Origin: Erysipelotrichaceae bacterium | Lineage (GTDB): Bacteria > Bacillota_I > Bacilli_A > Erysipelotrichales > Coprobacillaceae | Direction: 5' to 3' | DNA length: 24,214 bases | NCBI GenBank assembly: GCA_021200395.1 | Contig: JAJQGQ010000056.1 | Coordinates: forward strand, 1 to 24,214 | Part shown: positions 1-7,040 of the stretch, in pieces | How the letters are laid out: every line of letters begins with the position of its first letter | Position numbering within the stretch: position 1 is the first letter of the stretch | The notes under the pieces: model-generated | Database searches by the model: none | The model's input: the letters and a program-made list of their open reading frames with translations, nothing else | Told to the model about the DNA's origin: nothing | Translations under genes and position numbers: made by a program

Positions 1-8
1 GTTCTACG

Positions 9-14
9 TATAAT
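9..14 (+). promoter_or_regulatory. possible -10 box at window edge
   Basis: A TATAAT hexamer sits 8 bases into the window, so any matching -35 box lies outside it. If used, transcription would begin about 10 bases downstream and run straight into the hairpin at 41-76. It could serve a short leader RNA or the XRE gene by read-through. The region is so AT-rich that a chance match is quite possible. Confidence 0.25.
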
Positions 15-40
15 ATATAATTTTTAGGGAATTTAGGCTA

Positions 41-76
41 TAACATGACATTCTCGCTTTATGTCATGTTATTTTT
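41..76 (+). terminator. intrinsic terminator upstream of the XRE gene
   Basis: Perfect 11-bp stem (TAACATGACAT at 41-51 against ATGTCATGTTA at 61-71), 9-base loop, then a run of five T. It most likely ends a transcript from a gene left of the window. An attenuator role for the following regulator gene cannot be excluded. Confidence 0.8.
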
Positions 77-78
77 AT

Positions 79-94
79 GATTAATTTGTTAATC
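79..94 (+). promoter_or_regulatory. dyad GATTAA-TTTG-TTAATC in XRE leader
   Basis: A perfect 6-bp inverted repeat with a 4-base centre lies about 20 bases upstream of the regulator start. Small XRE regulators often bind palindromes at their own promoter, so this is a candidate autoregulatory operator. No other copy was noticed in the window. Chance occurrence in AT-rich DNA is possible. Confidence 0.3.
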
Positions 95-113
95 TAGGTT
101 TGGGAGGAAGATT

Positions 114-677
114 ATGAATCAAAAGAAAATAGGTACGTTTTTAAAAGAATTACGTCATGAGAAAGGATTAACACAGGAACAGTTGGCAGAATATTTTAAT
201 ATTTTTAATCGTTCTGTATCAAGATGGGAGAATGGCTATAATATGCCAGATTTGAGTATGTTGGTTGAGTTATCACAATTTTATGATGTTGATATGAGTG
301 AAATTATTAATGGAGAAAAGCAAAGCAAGATTATGAATGAGGAAAGAACGCAATTAATGAGTGATTATGCTGAAAATGAAAGAGAAGTATTATTAAAAAG
401 AATGAGAATGATTAGTATTGTTGGAACAATAGCTATGATTATGGGATTTGTGATGATGATGATGGATAATAAAACATTACCTATATTCGATTATGTTATG
501 GGCTTGTTTTATGGCATAGCTTTTGGGGCACTATTGGTAAGTGTTTTATATACGACTGGTAGTATATTAAGTATTAGAAGATATGAAAATCAAAGAAAAT
601 ACATGAAAATAATAGGAGTGATATGTATTATTATAAGTTTTGTTTCTTTTTTAGCAGCTATTTTAGCTTCATTTTGA
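114..677 (+). CDS. XRE-family regulator with C-terminal membrane segments
   Basis: A 187-residue protein. Residues about 5-62 form a Cro/C1-type helix-turn-helix, shown by the FLKELRHEKGLTQEQLAEYFN and SVSRWENGYNMPDLSMLVELS stretches typical of the family. After a charged linker (about 65-95), the C-terminal half has three or four hydrophobic segments (about 97-117, 124-152, 163-187), so the DNA-binding domain is probably tethered to the membrane. This HTH-plus-membrane design is common in Bacillota and is thought to sense envelope or bacteriocin-type signals; no ligand is evident here. The GGGAGGAAG ribosome site fits the ATG start. It is followed by its own intergenic promoter for the amidohydrolase, so it is probably monocistronic. 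Function beyond DNA binding is unknown. Confidence 0.85.
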   Translation: MNQKKIGTFLKELRHEKGLTQEQLAEYFNIFNRSVSRWENGYNMPDLSMLVELSQFYDVDMSEIINGEKQSKIMNEERTQLMSDYAENEREVLLKRMRMISIVGTIAMIMGFVMMMMDNKTLPIFDYVMGLFYGIAFGALLVSVLYTTGSILSIRRYENQRKYMKIIGVICIIISFVSFLAAILASF

Positions 678-679
678 TA

Positions 680-708
680 TTGTTGTAAAAAAGGAAGTTT
701 GATATAAT
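680..708 (+). promoter_or_regulatory. promoter for the M20 amidohydrolase
   Basis: TTGTTG at 680-685 and TATAAT at 703-708 with a 17-base spacer. It starts immediately after the XRE stop codon and about 23 bases before the amidohydrolase start. Confidence 0.55.
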
Positions 709-731
709 TTTTAAGTAAAAGAGGGATGAGT

Positions 732-1847
732 ATGAACCAATTAAAAACATGGCGTAGAGATTTACATCAAATTCCTGAACTTGGTATGAAGGAATATCAA
801 ACTTCAGCTTATATACGAAATGAATTAGATAAAATGGGATATCATTATGAAAGTGTTGTAGAGACAGGAACAATTGTTTTTATTGATTATGGAAAAGATA
901 AAACCATAGCTTTTCGAAGTGATATTGATGCCTTGCCAATTACAGAAAATAATGATATAGATTACAAATCAAAACATGAGGGTTGTATGCACGCCTGTGG
1001 CCATGATGGACATATAAGTGCTTTGTTAGGTTTTGCAAAACATTTAAAAGAATATCATTATGAGTTTAACCACAATATACTATTAATCTTTCAACCTGCT
1101 GAAGAAACGATTGCAGCAGCGAGGTTTATTGTTGAAAGCGGTATTTTTGATAAATATAATGTGAAAGCTATATTTGGGATGCATTTAATGCCTGATATTG
1201 ATGAAGGAATGATAGCTTGTAAAAATGGACCATTAATGGCACTATGTGGTGATGTTAATGTAACGATTGTGGGAAAAGATGCACATGCTGGAGAACCTCA
1301 TAAAGGTATCGATAGCATCGCTATTGCTTGTGATTTATTGCAACAATATCAAAATATGATAGCCCGAAGAATTATGCGTTTTTCTCCAGTATTATTAAAT
1401 ATTGGAAAAATAGAAGGCGGTACTTCTGGTAATTGTATTGCCTCTACAACCAAAATTGAAGGGACACTTCGTTGCTTTGATGAAGCTTTATATGAAAAGA
1501 TAGTTGATTATATTTTGGATATCCATCATGGTTTAGAAAAAACATATGGATGTCAAATTATATGGAGTCCACCACCAGTGAATCCTCCTGTTATGAATGA
1601 TAGCCATTTATATCATCAATTTATCAATATTGTTGAGGATAATTATATAGAACTTAATGATCCACTCATGATGTCAGAAGATTTCTCTTATTATCAAAAA
1701 GCTATTCCTGGATTATTTTTCTTTCTAGGTACAAAGTGTGATGTATATCAAAGTGGCTTACATACCAATACTTTTAATTTCCATGAAGAAGTATTAGAAA
1801 AAGCTATTCAAATGTATATCTTAATTGCTCAGAATATCATTGTATAA
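732..1847 (+). CDS. M20-family metal-dependent amidohydrolase (N-acyl amino acid hydrolase type)
   Basis: A 371-residue member of peptidase family M20D, which removes acyl groups from N-acylated amino acids or related amides in the cytoplasm using two metal ions. Visible motifs: RSDIDALP (about 62-69), the metal ligand block HACGHDGH (87-94), QPAEE (121-125), GMH (149-151), DAHAGEP (183-189), the dimerisation/lid domain after that, and a C-terminal MSEDFSYY with a later LHTNTFNF histidine. All expected metal ligands appear intact. The start was placed at 732, not at the upstream in-frame ATG at 726, because GAGGG directly abuts 726 and is properly spaced from 732. Substrate cannot be told from sequence: N-acetyl-diaminopimelate, hippurate or other N-acyl amino acids are all possible. 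Its gene has its own promoter and ends at a terminator shared with the convergent dehydrogenase. Confidence 0.9.
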   Translation: MNQLKTWRRDLHQIPELGMKEYQTSAYIRNELDKMGYHYESVVETGTIVFIDYGKDKTIAFRSDIDALPITENNDIDYKSKHEGCMHACGHDGHISALLGFAKHLKEYHYEFNHNILLIFQPAEETIAAARFIVESGIFDKYNVKAIFGMHLMPDIDEGMIACKNGPLMALCGDVNVTIVGKDAHAGEPHKGIDSIAIACDLLQQYQNMIARRIMRFSPVLLNIGKIEGGTSGNCIASTTKIEGTLRCFDEALYEKIVDYILDIHHGLEKTYGCQIIWSPPPVNPPVMNDSHLYHQFINIVEDNYIELNDPLMMSEDFSYYQKAIPGLFFFLGTKCDVYQSGLHTNTFNFHEEVLEKAIQMYILIAQNIIV

Positions 1848-1850
1848 AAT

Positions 1851-1881
1851 AAAAGAATTAGGACATTCCTAATTCTTTTTT
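1851..1881. terminator. bidirectional terminator between convergent genes
   Basis: Perfect 13-bp stem (AAAAGAATTAGGA at 1851-1863 with TCCTAATTCTTTT at 1867-1879) and 3-base loop. A T-run follows on + and the A-run gives a U-tail on -. It serves both the amidohydrolase and the dehydrogenase; the dehydrogenase stop codon (1858-1860) lies inside the stem. Confidence 0.85.
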
Positions 1882-2727
1882 GACAACATCGATAGGCATA
1901 TCTTCACCAGTCCATAGTTTAAATGCTTCAGCACCTTGATAAAGCATCATTCCAATACCATTAAGTGTTTGACATCCCATTGCCTTAGCTTGTTTTAATA
2001 ATTCCGTTTCTTCTGGTGAATAAATCACATCATAAACAATAATATCTTTATTAAGATAATTGATATCAGGTAAAACCATTTGTCCTTGTAAATTTCCCAT
2101 ACCTACATTTGTAGCATTCACGAATAAGACACTTTCATCAATTTCTCTTTTTAAAGCCTCATGATCATCCAAATCATATAAAGATGCATGACAAGAAGTA
2201 TTATTATTAATCTTCTTAACATTTTCTTCCCCTCTGACAAAGAAATCATCTTTACGATTAAAAATTGATATTTCTTTAACACCATCCAATGCTGCTTGGA
2301 TGCATATCGCTGTAGCAGCCCCACCAACGCCAACAACTGTTATTTTTTTATTGATAATATCAATATTTTTTTCTTTTAAAGAATGCATAAAACCAGTACC
2401 ATCAGTAATGGTTCCAGTTAAAATACCATTATCATTAATAACTGTATTAACAGCCCCACACATTTGTGCGGCTGGAGTGATTTTATCTAAATATTGGACA
2501 ATAGCTGCTTTATTAGGCATGGAAACATTCCAACCTCTTACTTTCATAGCTTTTAAACCTTTAACTGTATCTTCTAATTCATCTTTACCAACTTCAAAAA
2601 CCAAATAAACATAATCCAAACCTAATGCTTCAAATGCTGCATTATGCATGGCAGGTGATTTTGAATGTCTTATTGGTGTGGCAACTAAACCAATGAGTTC
2701 TGTATGTCCAGTGATTTTTCTACTCAT
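1858..2727 (-). CDS. ydiB: quinate/shikimate dehydrogenase, YdiB type
   Basis: A 289-residue NAD(P)-dependent dehydrogenase that interconverts 3-dehydroshikimate and shikimate (and often quinate). The N-terminal substrate domain has TPIRHSKSPAMHN (about 17-29), VSMPNK with the catalytic Lys73, GAVNTV, and ITDGTG with Asp109. The Rossmann domain has GVGGAATA (133-140) and FNRKDDFF (156-163). The MPNK motif, the FNRxDxFF segment and the C-terminal YQGAEAFKLWTG match E. coli YdiB much better than AroE, hence the symbol; this rests on memory of the YdiB sequence. The start was set at 2727, where GAGGAGG is well placed; the longer frame to 2742 starts upstream of that site. No other aromatic or quinate gene is adjacent, so its role (biosynthesis or quinate use) is open. 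A good promoter lies at 2749-2776. Confidence 0.88.
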   Translation of the reverse strand: MSRKITGHTELIGLVATPIRHSKSPAMHNAAFEALGLDYVYLVFEVGKDELEDTVKGLKAMKVRGWNVSMPNKAAIVQYLDKITPAAQMCGAVNTVINDNGILTGTITDGTGFMHSLKEKNIDIINKKITVVGVGGAATAICIQAALDGVKEISIFNRKDDFFVRGEENVKKINNNTSCHASLYDLDDHEALKREIDESVLFVNATNVGMGNLQGQMVLPDINYLNKDIIVYDVIYSPEETELLKQAKAMGCQTLNGIGMMLYQGAEAFKLWTGEDMPIDVVKKELGMS

Positions 2728-2748
2728 AATATTCCTCCTCATGAAACA

Positions 2749-2776
2749 ATCATATCATAAAACAAAAAAAATGCAA
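2749..2776 (-). promoter_or_regulatory. promoter for the YdiB-type dehydrogenase
   Basis: Read on the minus strand: TTGCAT (2776-2771), a 16-base spacer, then TATGAT (2754-2749). It is about 22 bases upstream of the chosen start, in the divergent intergenic region. Confidence 0.45.
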
Positions 2777-2805
2777 AAAACTATTTTATTATTAATATTT
2801 TTCTG

Positions 2806-2811
2806 TATAAT
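2806..2811 (+). promoter_or_regulatory. -10 box for the first DUF62 gene
   Basis: TATAAT, 34 bases before the DUF62 start. The only -35 candidate at the right distance is a poor T/A-rich hexamer near 784-789, so this promoter may need an activator or be weak. Confidence 0.4.
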
Positions 2812-2845
2812 TGATGTGGTTAGTTTTTGAGGAGGTTTTAAAAAA

Positions 2846-3682
2846 ATGAGACCACTTATTTTACAGACAGATTTTGGAACATCAGATGGTGCAGTAAGTG
2901 CTATGTATGGTGTTGCTTATAGTGTGGATGAAAATTTGAGAATTTTTGATTTAACGCATGACATTCAACCTTATGATATATGGGAAGCTTCATATCGCTT
3001 GATTCAAACGGTTAATTATTGGAAAGAAGGTTCTGTTTTTGTATCAGTTGTAGATCCAGGTGTGGGATCTGATAGAAAAAGCGTGGTTGTAAAAACGGCT
3101 GGTGGGCAATATATTGTTACACCTGATAATGGAACATTAACTCATATGAAAAAGGTTGTAGGTATTTTAGAAGCCAGAGAAATTGATGAAAGTGTCAATC
3201 GTCTACCAAATTCAGGTGAAAGCTATACATTCCATGGTAGGGATATCTATGCTTATACAGGAGCCAGACTTGCGAGTGGTGTGATTAATTTTGAAGGAGT
3301 TGGACCATCAATTAATGTGGATGATATTGTCGAATTAAAGACTATTGCCCCTAAAAAAGAGGAAGATATGATATCAGGAACAATTGATGTTTTGGATATT
3401 CGCTTTGGTAGTTTGTGGACTAATATTCCTAGAACTTTCTTTAAAGAATTAGATGTGCAATTTGGAGATTATTTAGAAATTTGCATTGAACATGATCATC
3501 GTGTAGCTTATAAAAATATGATGGTTTATGCTCGTAGTTTTGCAGATGTTTCAACAGGTGAGACATTATTATATACAAATAGTTTGGATCATATGGCAGT
3601 GGCAATTAATCAAGGAAGTTTTGCGAAAGCTTATAATGTAGGTACAGGTACAAGCTGGAAGATTTCTATAAAGAAGGTTTAA
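2846..3682 (+). CDS. SAM hydroxide adenosyltransferase (DUF62), copy 1
   Basis: A 278-residue DUF62/COG1912 protein. Characterised members use water to split S-adenosylmethionine into adenosine and L-methionine; the fold is shared with fluorinase and chlorinase. N-terminal domain: QTDFGTSDG (7-15, Asp9 expected at the ribose), VSVVDPGVGSDRK (67-79) and TFHGRD (128-133), giving the Asp70/Arg77/His130 triad known to activate water in this family. The C-terminal domain starts near 178 with IRFGSLWTNI, where most family members and fluorinase have FGN; here Ser189 replaces the Asn that contacts adenine. NQGSF (255-259) is conserved. A strong GAGGAGG precedes the ATG. A weak terminator overlaps the end of the gene, so it is probably partly separate in transcription from the ECF operon that follows. 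Enzyme class is solid; the physiological substrate is inferred. Confidence 0.88.
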   Translation: MRPLILQTDFGTSDGAVSAMYGVAYSVDENLRIFDLTHDIQPYDIWEASYRLIQTVNYWKEGSVFVSVVDPGVGSDRKSVVVKTAGGQYIVTPDNGTLTHMKKVVGILEAREIDESVNRLPNSGESYTFHGRDIYAYTGARLASGVINFEGVGPSINVDDIVELKTIAPKKEEDMISGTIDVLDIRFGSLWTNIPRTFFKELDVQFGDYLEICIEHDHRVAYKNMMVYARSFADVSTGETLLYTNSLDHMAVAINQGSFAKAYNVGTGTSWKISIKKV

Positions 3683-3696
3683 GAAATCTTCCTTTT
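3658..3696 (+). terminator. probable weak terminator or mRNA 3' hairpin after DUF62 copy 1
   Basis: Perfect 9-bp stem GAAGATTTC (3658-3666) / GAAATCTTC (3683-3691) with a 16-base loop that holds the stop codon, followed only by CTTTT. The short T-run suggests incomplete termination, allowing some read-through into the ECF operon. Confidence 0.5.
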
Positions 3697-3700
3697 ATAA

Positions 3701-3734
3701 TATTTGTTGACAAATAAATGTAAAGATGTATAAT
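3701..3734 (+). promoter_or_regulatory. distal promoter P1 of ECF operon with dyad over -35
   Basis: Consensus TTGACA (3707-3712), 16-base spacer, consensus TATAAT (3729-3734). The -35 box is embedded in a 16-base perfect dyad, TATTTGTTGACAAATA (3701-3716: 7-bp arms, 2-base centre), suggesting a repressor site. Fifteen bases (3700-3714) recur at P2. Confidence 0.6.
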
Positions 3735-3836
3735 CACATTTATCCTATAGGTAAACTAGATAATAATTGTTTATCATTTATTTAGAAAATTTATAAATAT
3801 TTATGTAATTTTTCATGATTAATAGAAATGATGTCG
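3735..3836 (+). other. leader between P1 and P2 with two small dyads
   Basis: This AT-rich stretch holds the 8-base palindrome CCTATAGG (3744-3751) and an inverted repeat GATAA...TTATC (about 3759-3775). I looked for TPP, FMN, SAM, preQ1 and cobalamin riboswitch core motifs and recognised none. It may be a structured leader or simply operator DNA. Confidence 0.3.
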
Positions 3837-3837
3837 A

Positions 3838-3872
3838 TATTTGTTGACAAAAGGATGATAAAACAATATTAT
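3838..3872 (+). promoter_or_regulatory. proximal promoter P2 of ECF operon with the same dyad
   Basis: TTGACA (3844-3849), 17-base spacer, TATTAT (3867-3872). The dyad TTTGTTGACAAA covers the -35 box as at P1, with shorter arms. A small hairpin (TATCC 3878-3882 / GGATA 3888-3892) follows within the early transcript, just upstream of the GAGGGG ribosome site. Confidence 0.55.
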
Positions 3873-3916
3873 AGAACTATCCTAAGAGGATAAATAAAAA
3901 GAGAGGGGTTTGTTTT

Positions 3917-4495
3917 ATGAGTAAAAAAACAACTTTACAGAAATTTATTGGTGTTTGGAACACACAAACAATTGTCGGTGTTGCTATTGGTGCAGCTTTA
4001 TTTGGTGTTTTAATGAATTATGGTTCAATCAAAGTTTTCACTAATACAAGTTTAACAACTGCAATGATTGTTCCTGTTATTGTTGGTGGTTTATTTGGAC
4101 CTTTACCTGCAGCTTGTGCAGCTGGTATTGGTAATGTCATTGCTGATTTGATTGGTGGCTGGGGATTCTGGTTTGACTGGTCTATTGGTAATGCATGTTT
4201 AGGTTTATTTGTTGGTGCTTTACCATTATATGGTGCTTATATTGAAGATGGTATTTTTGAAATTAAACATATGATTATTTATGCAGTTTTATGTATTATA
4301 GGATGTGCCATTTCATTTGGTTTAGTTACACCATTGTTTACAGTTCTTTTCTATGGTGGTGAATTATCAATTACTTTAATTCAATCTGCTGTAAGTTCAG
4401 TATCTAATATTATTGTTTTATTGGTTATTGGTATTCCAGTTTTAAAAGTTTTAGCAAATCGTAATAAGCGTGGCCAAAATTTGAAAGCTGAATAA
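3917..4495 (+). CDS. ECF transporter S component (substrate-binding membrane subunit)
   Basis: A 192-residue integral membrane protein with about five or six hydrophobic helices (roughly 18-35, 46-62, 64-80, 88-106, 116-140, 150-178) and few charged residues between them. This is the size and architecture of ECF S components (riboflavin-transporter-like superfamily), including the small/aromatic-rich helix GGLFGPLPAACAAGIGNVIADLIGGWGF (split here as about 58-85). The S subunit binds the substrate and fixes specificity. It is the first gene of a unit with its own ATPase and T genes, so this is a dedicated (group I) ECF importer and not one sharing a common module. Its stop codon overlaps the ATPase start by one base. 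The flanking DUF62 enzymes hint at a nucleoside-, methionine- or SAM-related substrate; sequence alone does not decide. No vitamin riboswitch is seen upstream. Confidence 0.75.
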   Translation: MSKKTTLQKFIGVWNTQTIVGVAIGAALFGVLMNYGSIKVFTNTSLTTAMIVPVIVGGLFGPLPAACAAGIGNVIADLIGGWGFWFDWSIGNACLGLFVGALPLYGAYIEDGIFEIKHMIIYAVLCIIGCAISFGLVTPLFTVLFYGGELSITLIQSAVSSVSNIIVLLVIGIPVLKVLANRNKRGQNLKAE

Positions 4496-6195
4496 TGAAA
4501 CCAATTATAGAATTTAAGGATTTTAGCTTTAGATATAAATCACAAACTGAAGATACATTAAAACATATTGATTTAACAATCTATGAAGGAGAAAAAGTGT
4601 TGATTGCAGGCCCATCTGGTTGTGGAAAATCAACACTTTCTTCTTGCATTAATGGTCTTATTCCATTTTCTTTTGATGGAGAGATTAAAGGTAGTTGTAA
4701 AATTGATGGTATTGAAGTGCAAGATGCTAGTATTTTCCAAATGAGTAGTCGTGTTGGAACTGTTTTACAGAATTCTGATGCTCAATTCGTTGGTTTATCA
4801 GTAGGTGAAGATATCGCATATGCCTTGGAGAATGACAACATGCCACGCGTTGAAATGCTTCCACGTGTATATGAATCTGCAAAAATTGTAGATATGCATA
4901 ACTTCCTTGAACAAGTTCCTTATGATTTAAGCGGGGGACAAAAACAAAGAGTTGCATTAGCAGGTATTATGCATGATGATGTAAAAATATTATTGTTCGA
5001 TGAGCCATTAGCAGCATTAGATCCAATGATGGGTAATTTTGCGATTGATTTGATTGATAGAATTCATAATGACTATAATAAAACAATTGTTATTATTGAA
5101 CATCGTATTGAAGATGTATTATATCGTGATGTTGATCGTATTATCTTAATGAAAGATGGTACAATAGTTGCTGATATGACTCCTGATGAATTGCTAGTAA
5201 GTGATTTGTTAAAGGAAAATGGTGTAAGGGAGCCACTTTATATTACTGCTTTAAAGAATGCTGGATGTAAGCTTGAAAGTCATGATATTAGTAATGTTTT
5301 TGATATGGATTTAACGCCTTATAAAGATAAAGTTATTGCTAATTTTAATGAAGCAAAAATACATCATGAAGTCAAGAAAAATGAAGTCATTATTGATGTA
5401 CAGGATGTATCATTTGGCTATGATCCACGTCAAAAAGTATTAAATAATGTTAGTTTTCAAGTCACTAGAGGTGAAAAGATAGCTGTTGTAGGTAAAAATG
5501 GGGCTGGTAAAAGTACTATCGCAAAATTATTATGTGGTATTATTCGTCCTAATAGTGGTCATATATTATTAAATGGTGAAGATTATATGCAATTTTCTAT
5601 CAAGGAAATTGGTGAGAAGATTGGATATGTTATGCAAAATCCAAATCAAATGATCGTTAAAGATATGATCAAAGATGAAGTTGGATTGGGCTTATCTTTA
5701 CGCAATAAGTCAGAGGCAGAAATAGAAGAAAAAGTGAATGATACATTAAAAATGTGTAACTTATATTCAATGCGTAATTGGCCTATTTCAGCGTTAAGTT
5801 ATGGGCAAAAGAAACGTGTGACTATTGCCTCTATCTTAGCAATGAATCCTGAAGTTATTATTTTAGATGAACCTACTGCTGGTCAGGATTATCGAGTATA
5901 TACTGAAATTATGACTTTCTTAGAAAAGCTCAATAAAGATTTTGGTATCACTATTTTATTTATTACCCATGATATGCATCTGGCTATTGAGTATACTGAT
6001 CGTGCTATTGTCTTTACAGATGGTGAGTGTATTGGCGATGATAGTGTATTTAAGATTTTAGGTGATGCTGATATTATAGAAAGAGCACATTTGAAAGAAA
6101 CATCTTTGTTTACTTTATCTAAACGTTTAGGCTTACCTGCTGATGAATATACAGAATATTTTATTGAAAATGAAAGGATGAATCGCCATGAATAA
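4495..6195 (+). CDS. ECF transporter fused double ATPase (EcfA-EcfA')
   Basis: A 566-residue cytoplasmic protein containing two ABC ATPase domains in one chain, as in YkoD-type ECF systems. Domain 1: Walker A GPSGCGKST (39-47), signature LSGGQ (145-149), Walker B ILLFDEP (165-171), switch His203. Domain 2 from about residue 298: Walker A GKNGAGKST (333-341), signature LSYGQ (434-438), Walker B VIILDEP (454-460), His492. The second signature has Tyr for the first Gly, so the two ATP sites are likely unequal. The extra C-terminal tail after about 515 is usual for EcfA proteins. It powers import by the S and T subunits encoded on either side. The start ATG shares one base with the S component stop and its end overlaps the T gene by eight bases, indicating translational coupling. 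Confidence 0.92.
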   Translation: MKPIIEFKDFSFRYKSQTEDTLKHIDLTIYEGEKVLIAGPSGCGKSTLSSCINGLIPFSFDGEIKGSCKIDGIEVQDASIFQMSSRVGTVLQNSDAQFVGLSVGEDIAYALENDNMPRVEMLPRVYESAKIVDMHNFLEQVPYDLSGGQKQRVALAGIMHDDVKILLFDEPLAALDPMMGNFAIDLIDRIHNDYNKTIVIIEHRIEDVLYRDVDRIILMKDGTIVADMTPDELLVSDLLKENGVREPLYITALKNAGCKLESHDISNVFDMDLTPYKDKVIANFNEAKIHHEVKKNEVIIDVQDVSFGYDPRQKVLNNVSFQVTRGEKIAVVGKNGAGKSTIAKLLCGIIRPNSGHILLNGEDYMQFSIKEIGEKIGYVMQNPNQMIVKDMIKDEVGLGLSLRNKSEAEIEEKVNDTLKMCNLYSMRNWPISALSYGQKKRVTIASILAMNPEVIILDEPTAGQDYRVYTEIMTFLEKLNKDFGITILFITHDMHLAIEYTDRAIVFTDGECIGDDSVFKILGDADIIERAHLKETSLFTLSKRLGLPADEYTEYFIENERMNRHE

Positions 6196-7030
6196 TTTTA
6201 TTATTAATTTAGTTCCTGGAGAAACATTCTTACATAAACTTTCAGGAACGACAAAAGTTCGCTTATTCTTTGTATTAGTTGTTTATTTAGTCATGACTTT
6301 TGATCTAAGATTGGTATTACCTGTATTTATTTTAAGTATTATTGGATTAATATCACTTAAGCCAAAGTTTACATCATTTTCTTATATTATTGGATTTGTT
6401 ATTATTATGAATATTGTTAATATTATTTTATATTATTTGGCAAATCCACGTATTGGATCTTCATATATAAATTCTGAAACACTTTTATTTCAACTTAATA
6501 ATTATTTTGTTTTTACGTTAGAAACGCTTTGGTATTTAGGATGTCGTTTCTTTAAGATGATTACGACATTCTTAGTATCTTTAACATTTATTTTATCTAT
6601 TACACCTAGTGAATTTGCAGCGGGATTATATGCTTGTCATATTCCTTATAAAGTTTGTACAATTGTCGAAATGGCATTTAGATATATTCCTGATATTGCT
6701 AGAGATTATAAAAATATACAAATTTCTATGCAAGCTAGAGGTGTAGAATTAGATCCAAAAAAAGCGGGTTTATTTTCTCGTGTTAAACAAAATATTATGA
6801 TATTAATACCTTTAATTATTACTTCTTTTGATCGTATTGGTAATATTTCAAATGCTATGGATTTAAGAGGTTTTGGTAAAGGTAAAAAGAGAAGTTATTA
6901 TGCTGAACATGAAGAAACACCTAATGATAAGAAAGTCAAAATTGTCTATTGTGTTTTAGCTGTATTTGTAGTAGCATATATTATCGGTCGTGCGGTATTC
7001 CATATTCCACAAATTTGGTATCCGTTTTAG
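6188..7030 (+). CDS. ecfT: ECF transporter transmembrane scaffold (EcfT)
   Basis: A 280-residue membrane protein with hydrophobic segments near 25-57, 64-85, 108-138, 203-215 and 253-270. The cytoplasmic coupling helices carry the family's two Arg-Gly motifs: QARG (182-185) and DLRGFG (225-230). These helices contact the two ATPase domains and transmit ATP-driven motion to the S subunit. It starts inside the ATPase gene (8-base overlap) and is followed after 10 bases by the second DUF62 gene, which has a strong AGGAGG site and so belongs to the same operon. Length and motifs are normal for the family. Confidence 0.88.
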   Translation: MNNFIINLVPGETFLHKLSGTTKVRLFFVLVVYLVMTFDLRLVLPVFILSIIGLISLKPKFTSFSYIIGFVIIMNIVNIILYYLANPRIGSSYINSETLLFQLNNYFVFTLETLWYLGCRFFKMITTFLVSLTFILSITPSEFAAGLYACHIPYKVCTIVEMAFRYIPDIARDYKNIQISMQARGVELDPKKAGLFSRVKQNIMILIPLIITSFDRIGNISNAMDLRGFGKGKKRSYYAEHEETPNDKKVKIVYCVLAVFVVAYIIGRAVFHIPQIWYPF

Positions 7031-7040
7031 GAGGTAATTT

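Noticed and set aside
2300..2608. Plus-strand frame of 102 codons opposite the dehydrogenase
   Set aside because: It mirrors a well-supported minus-strand gene, lacks a ribosome site and shows no protein family features.
3683..3916. Vitamin or SAM riboswitch upstream of the ECF operon
   Set aside because: No core motif of TPP, FMN, SAM, preQ1 or cobalamin riboswitches was recognised; only promoters and short dyads are visible. A covariance-model search would settle it.
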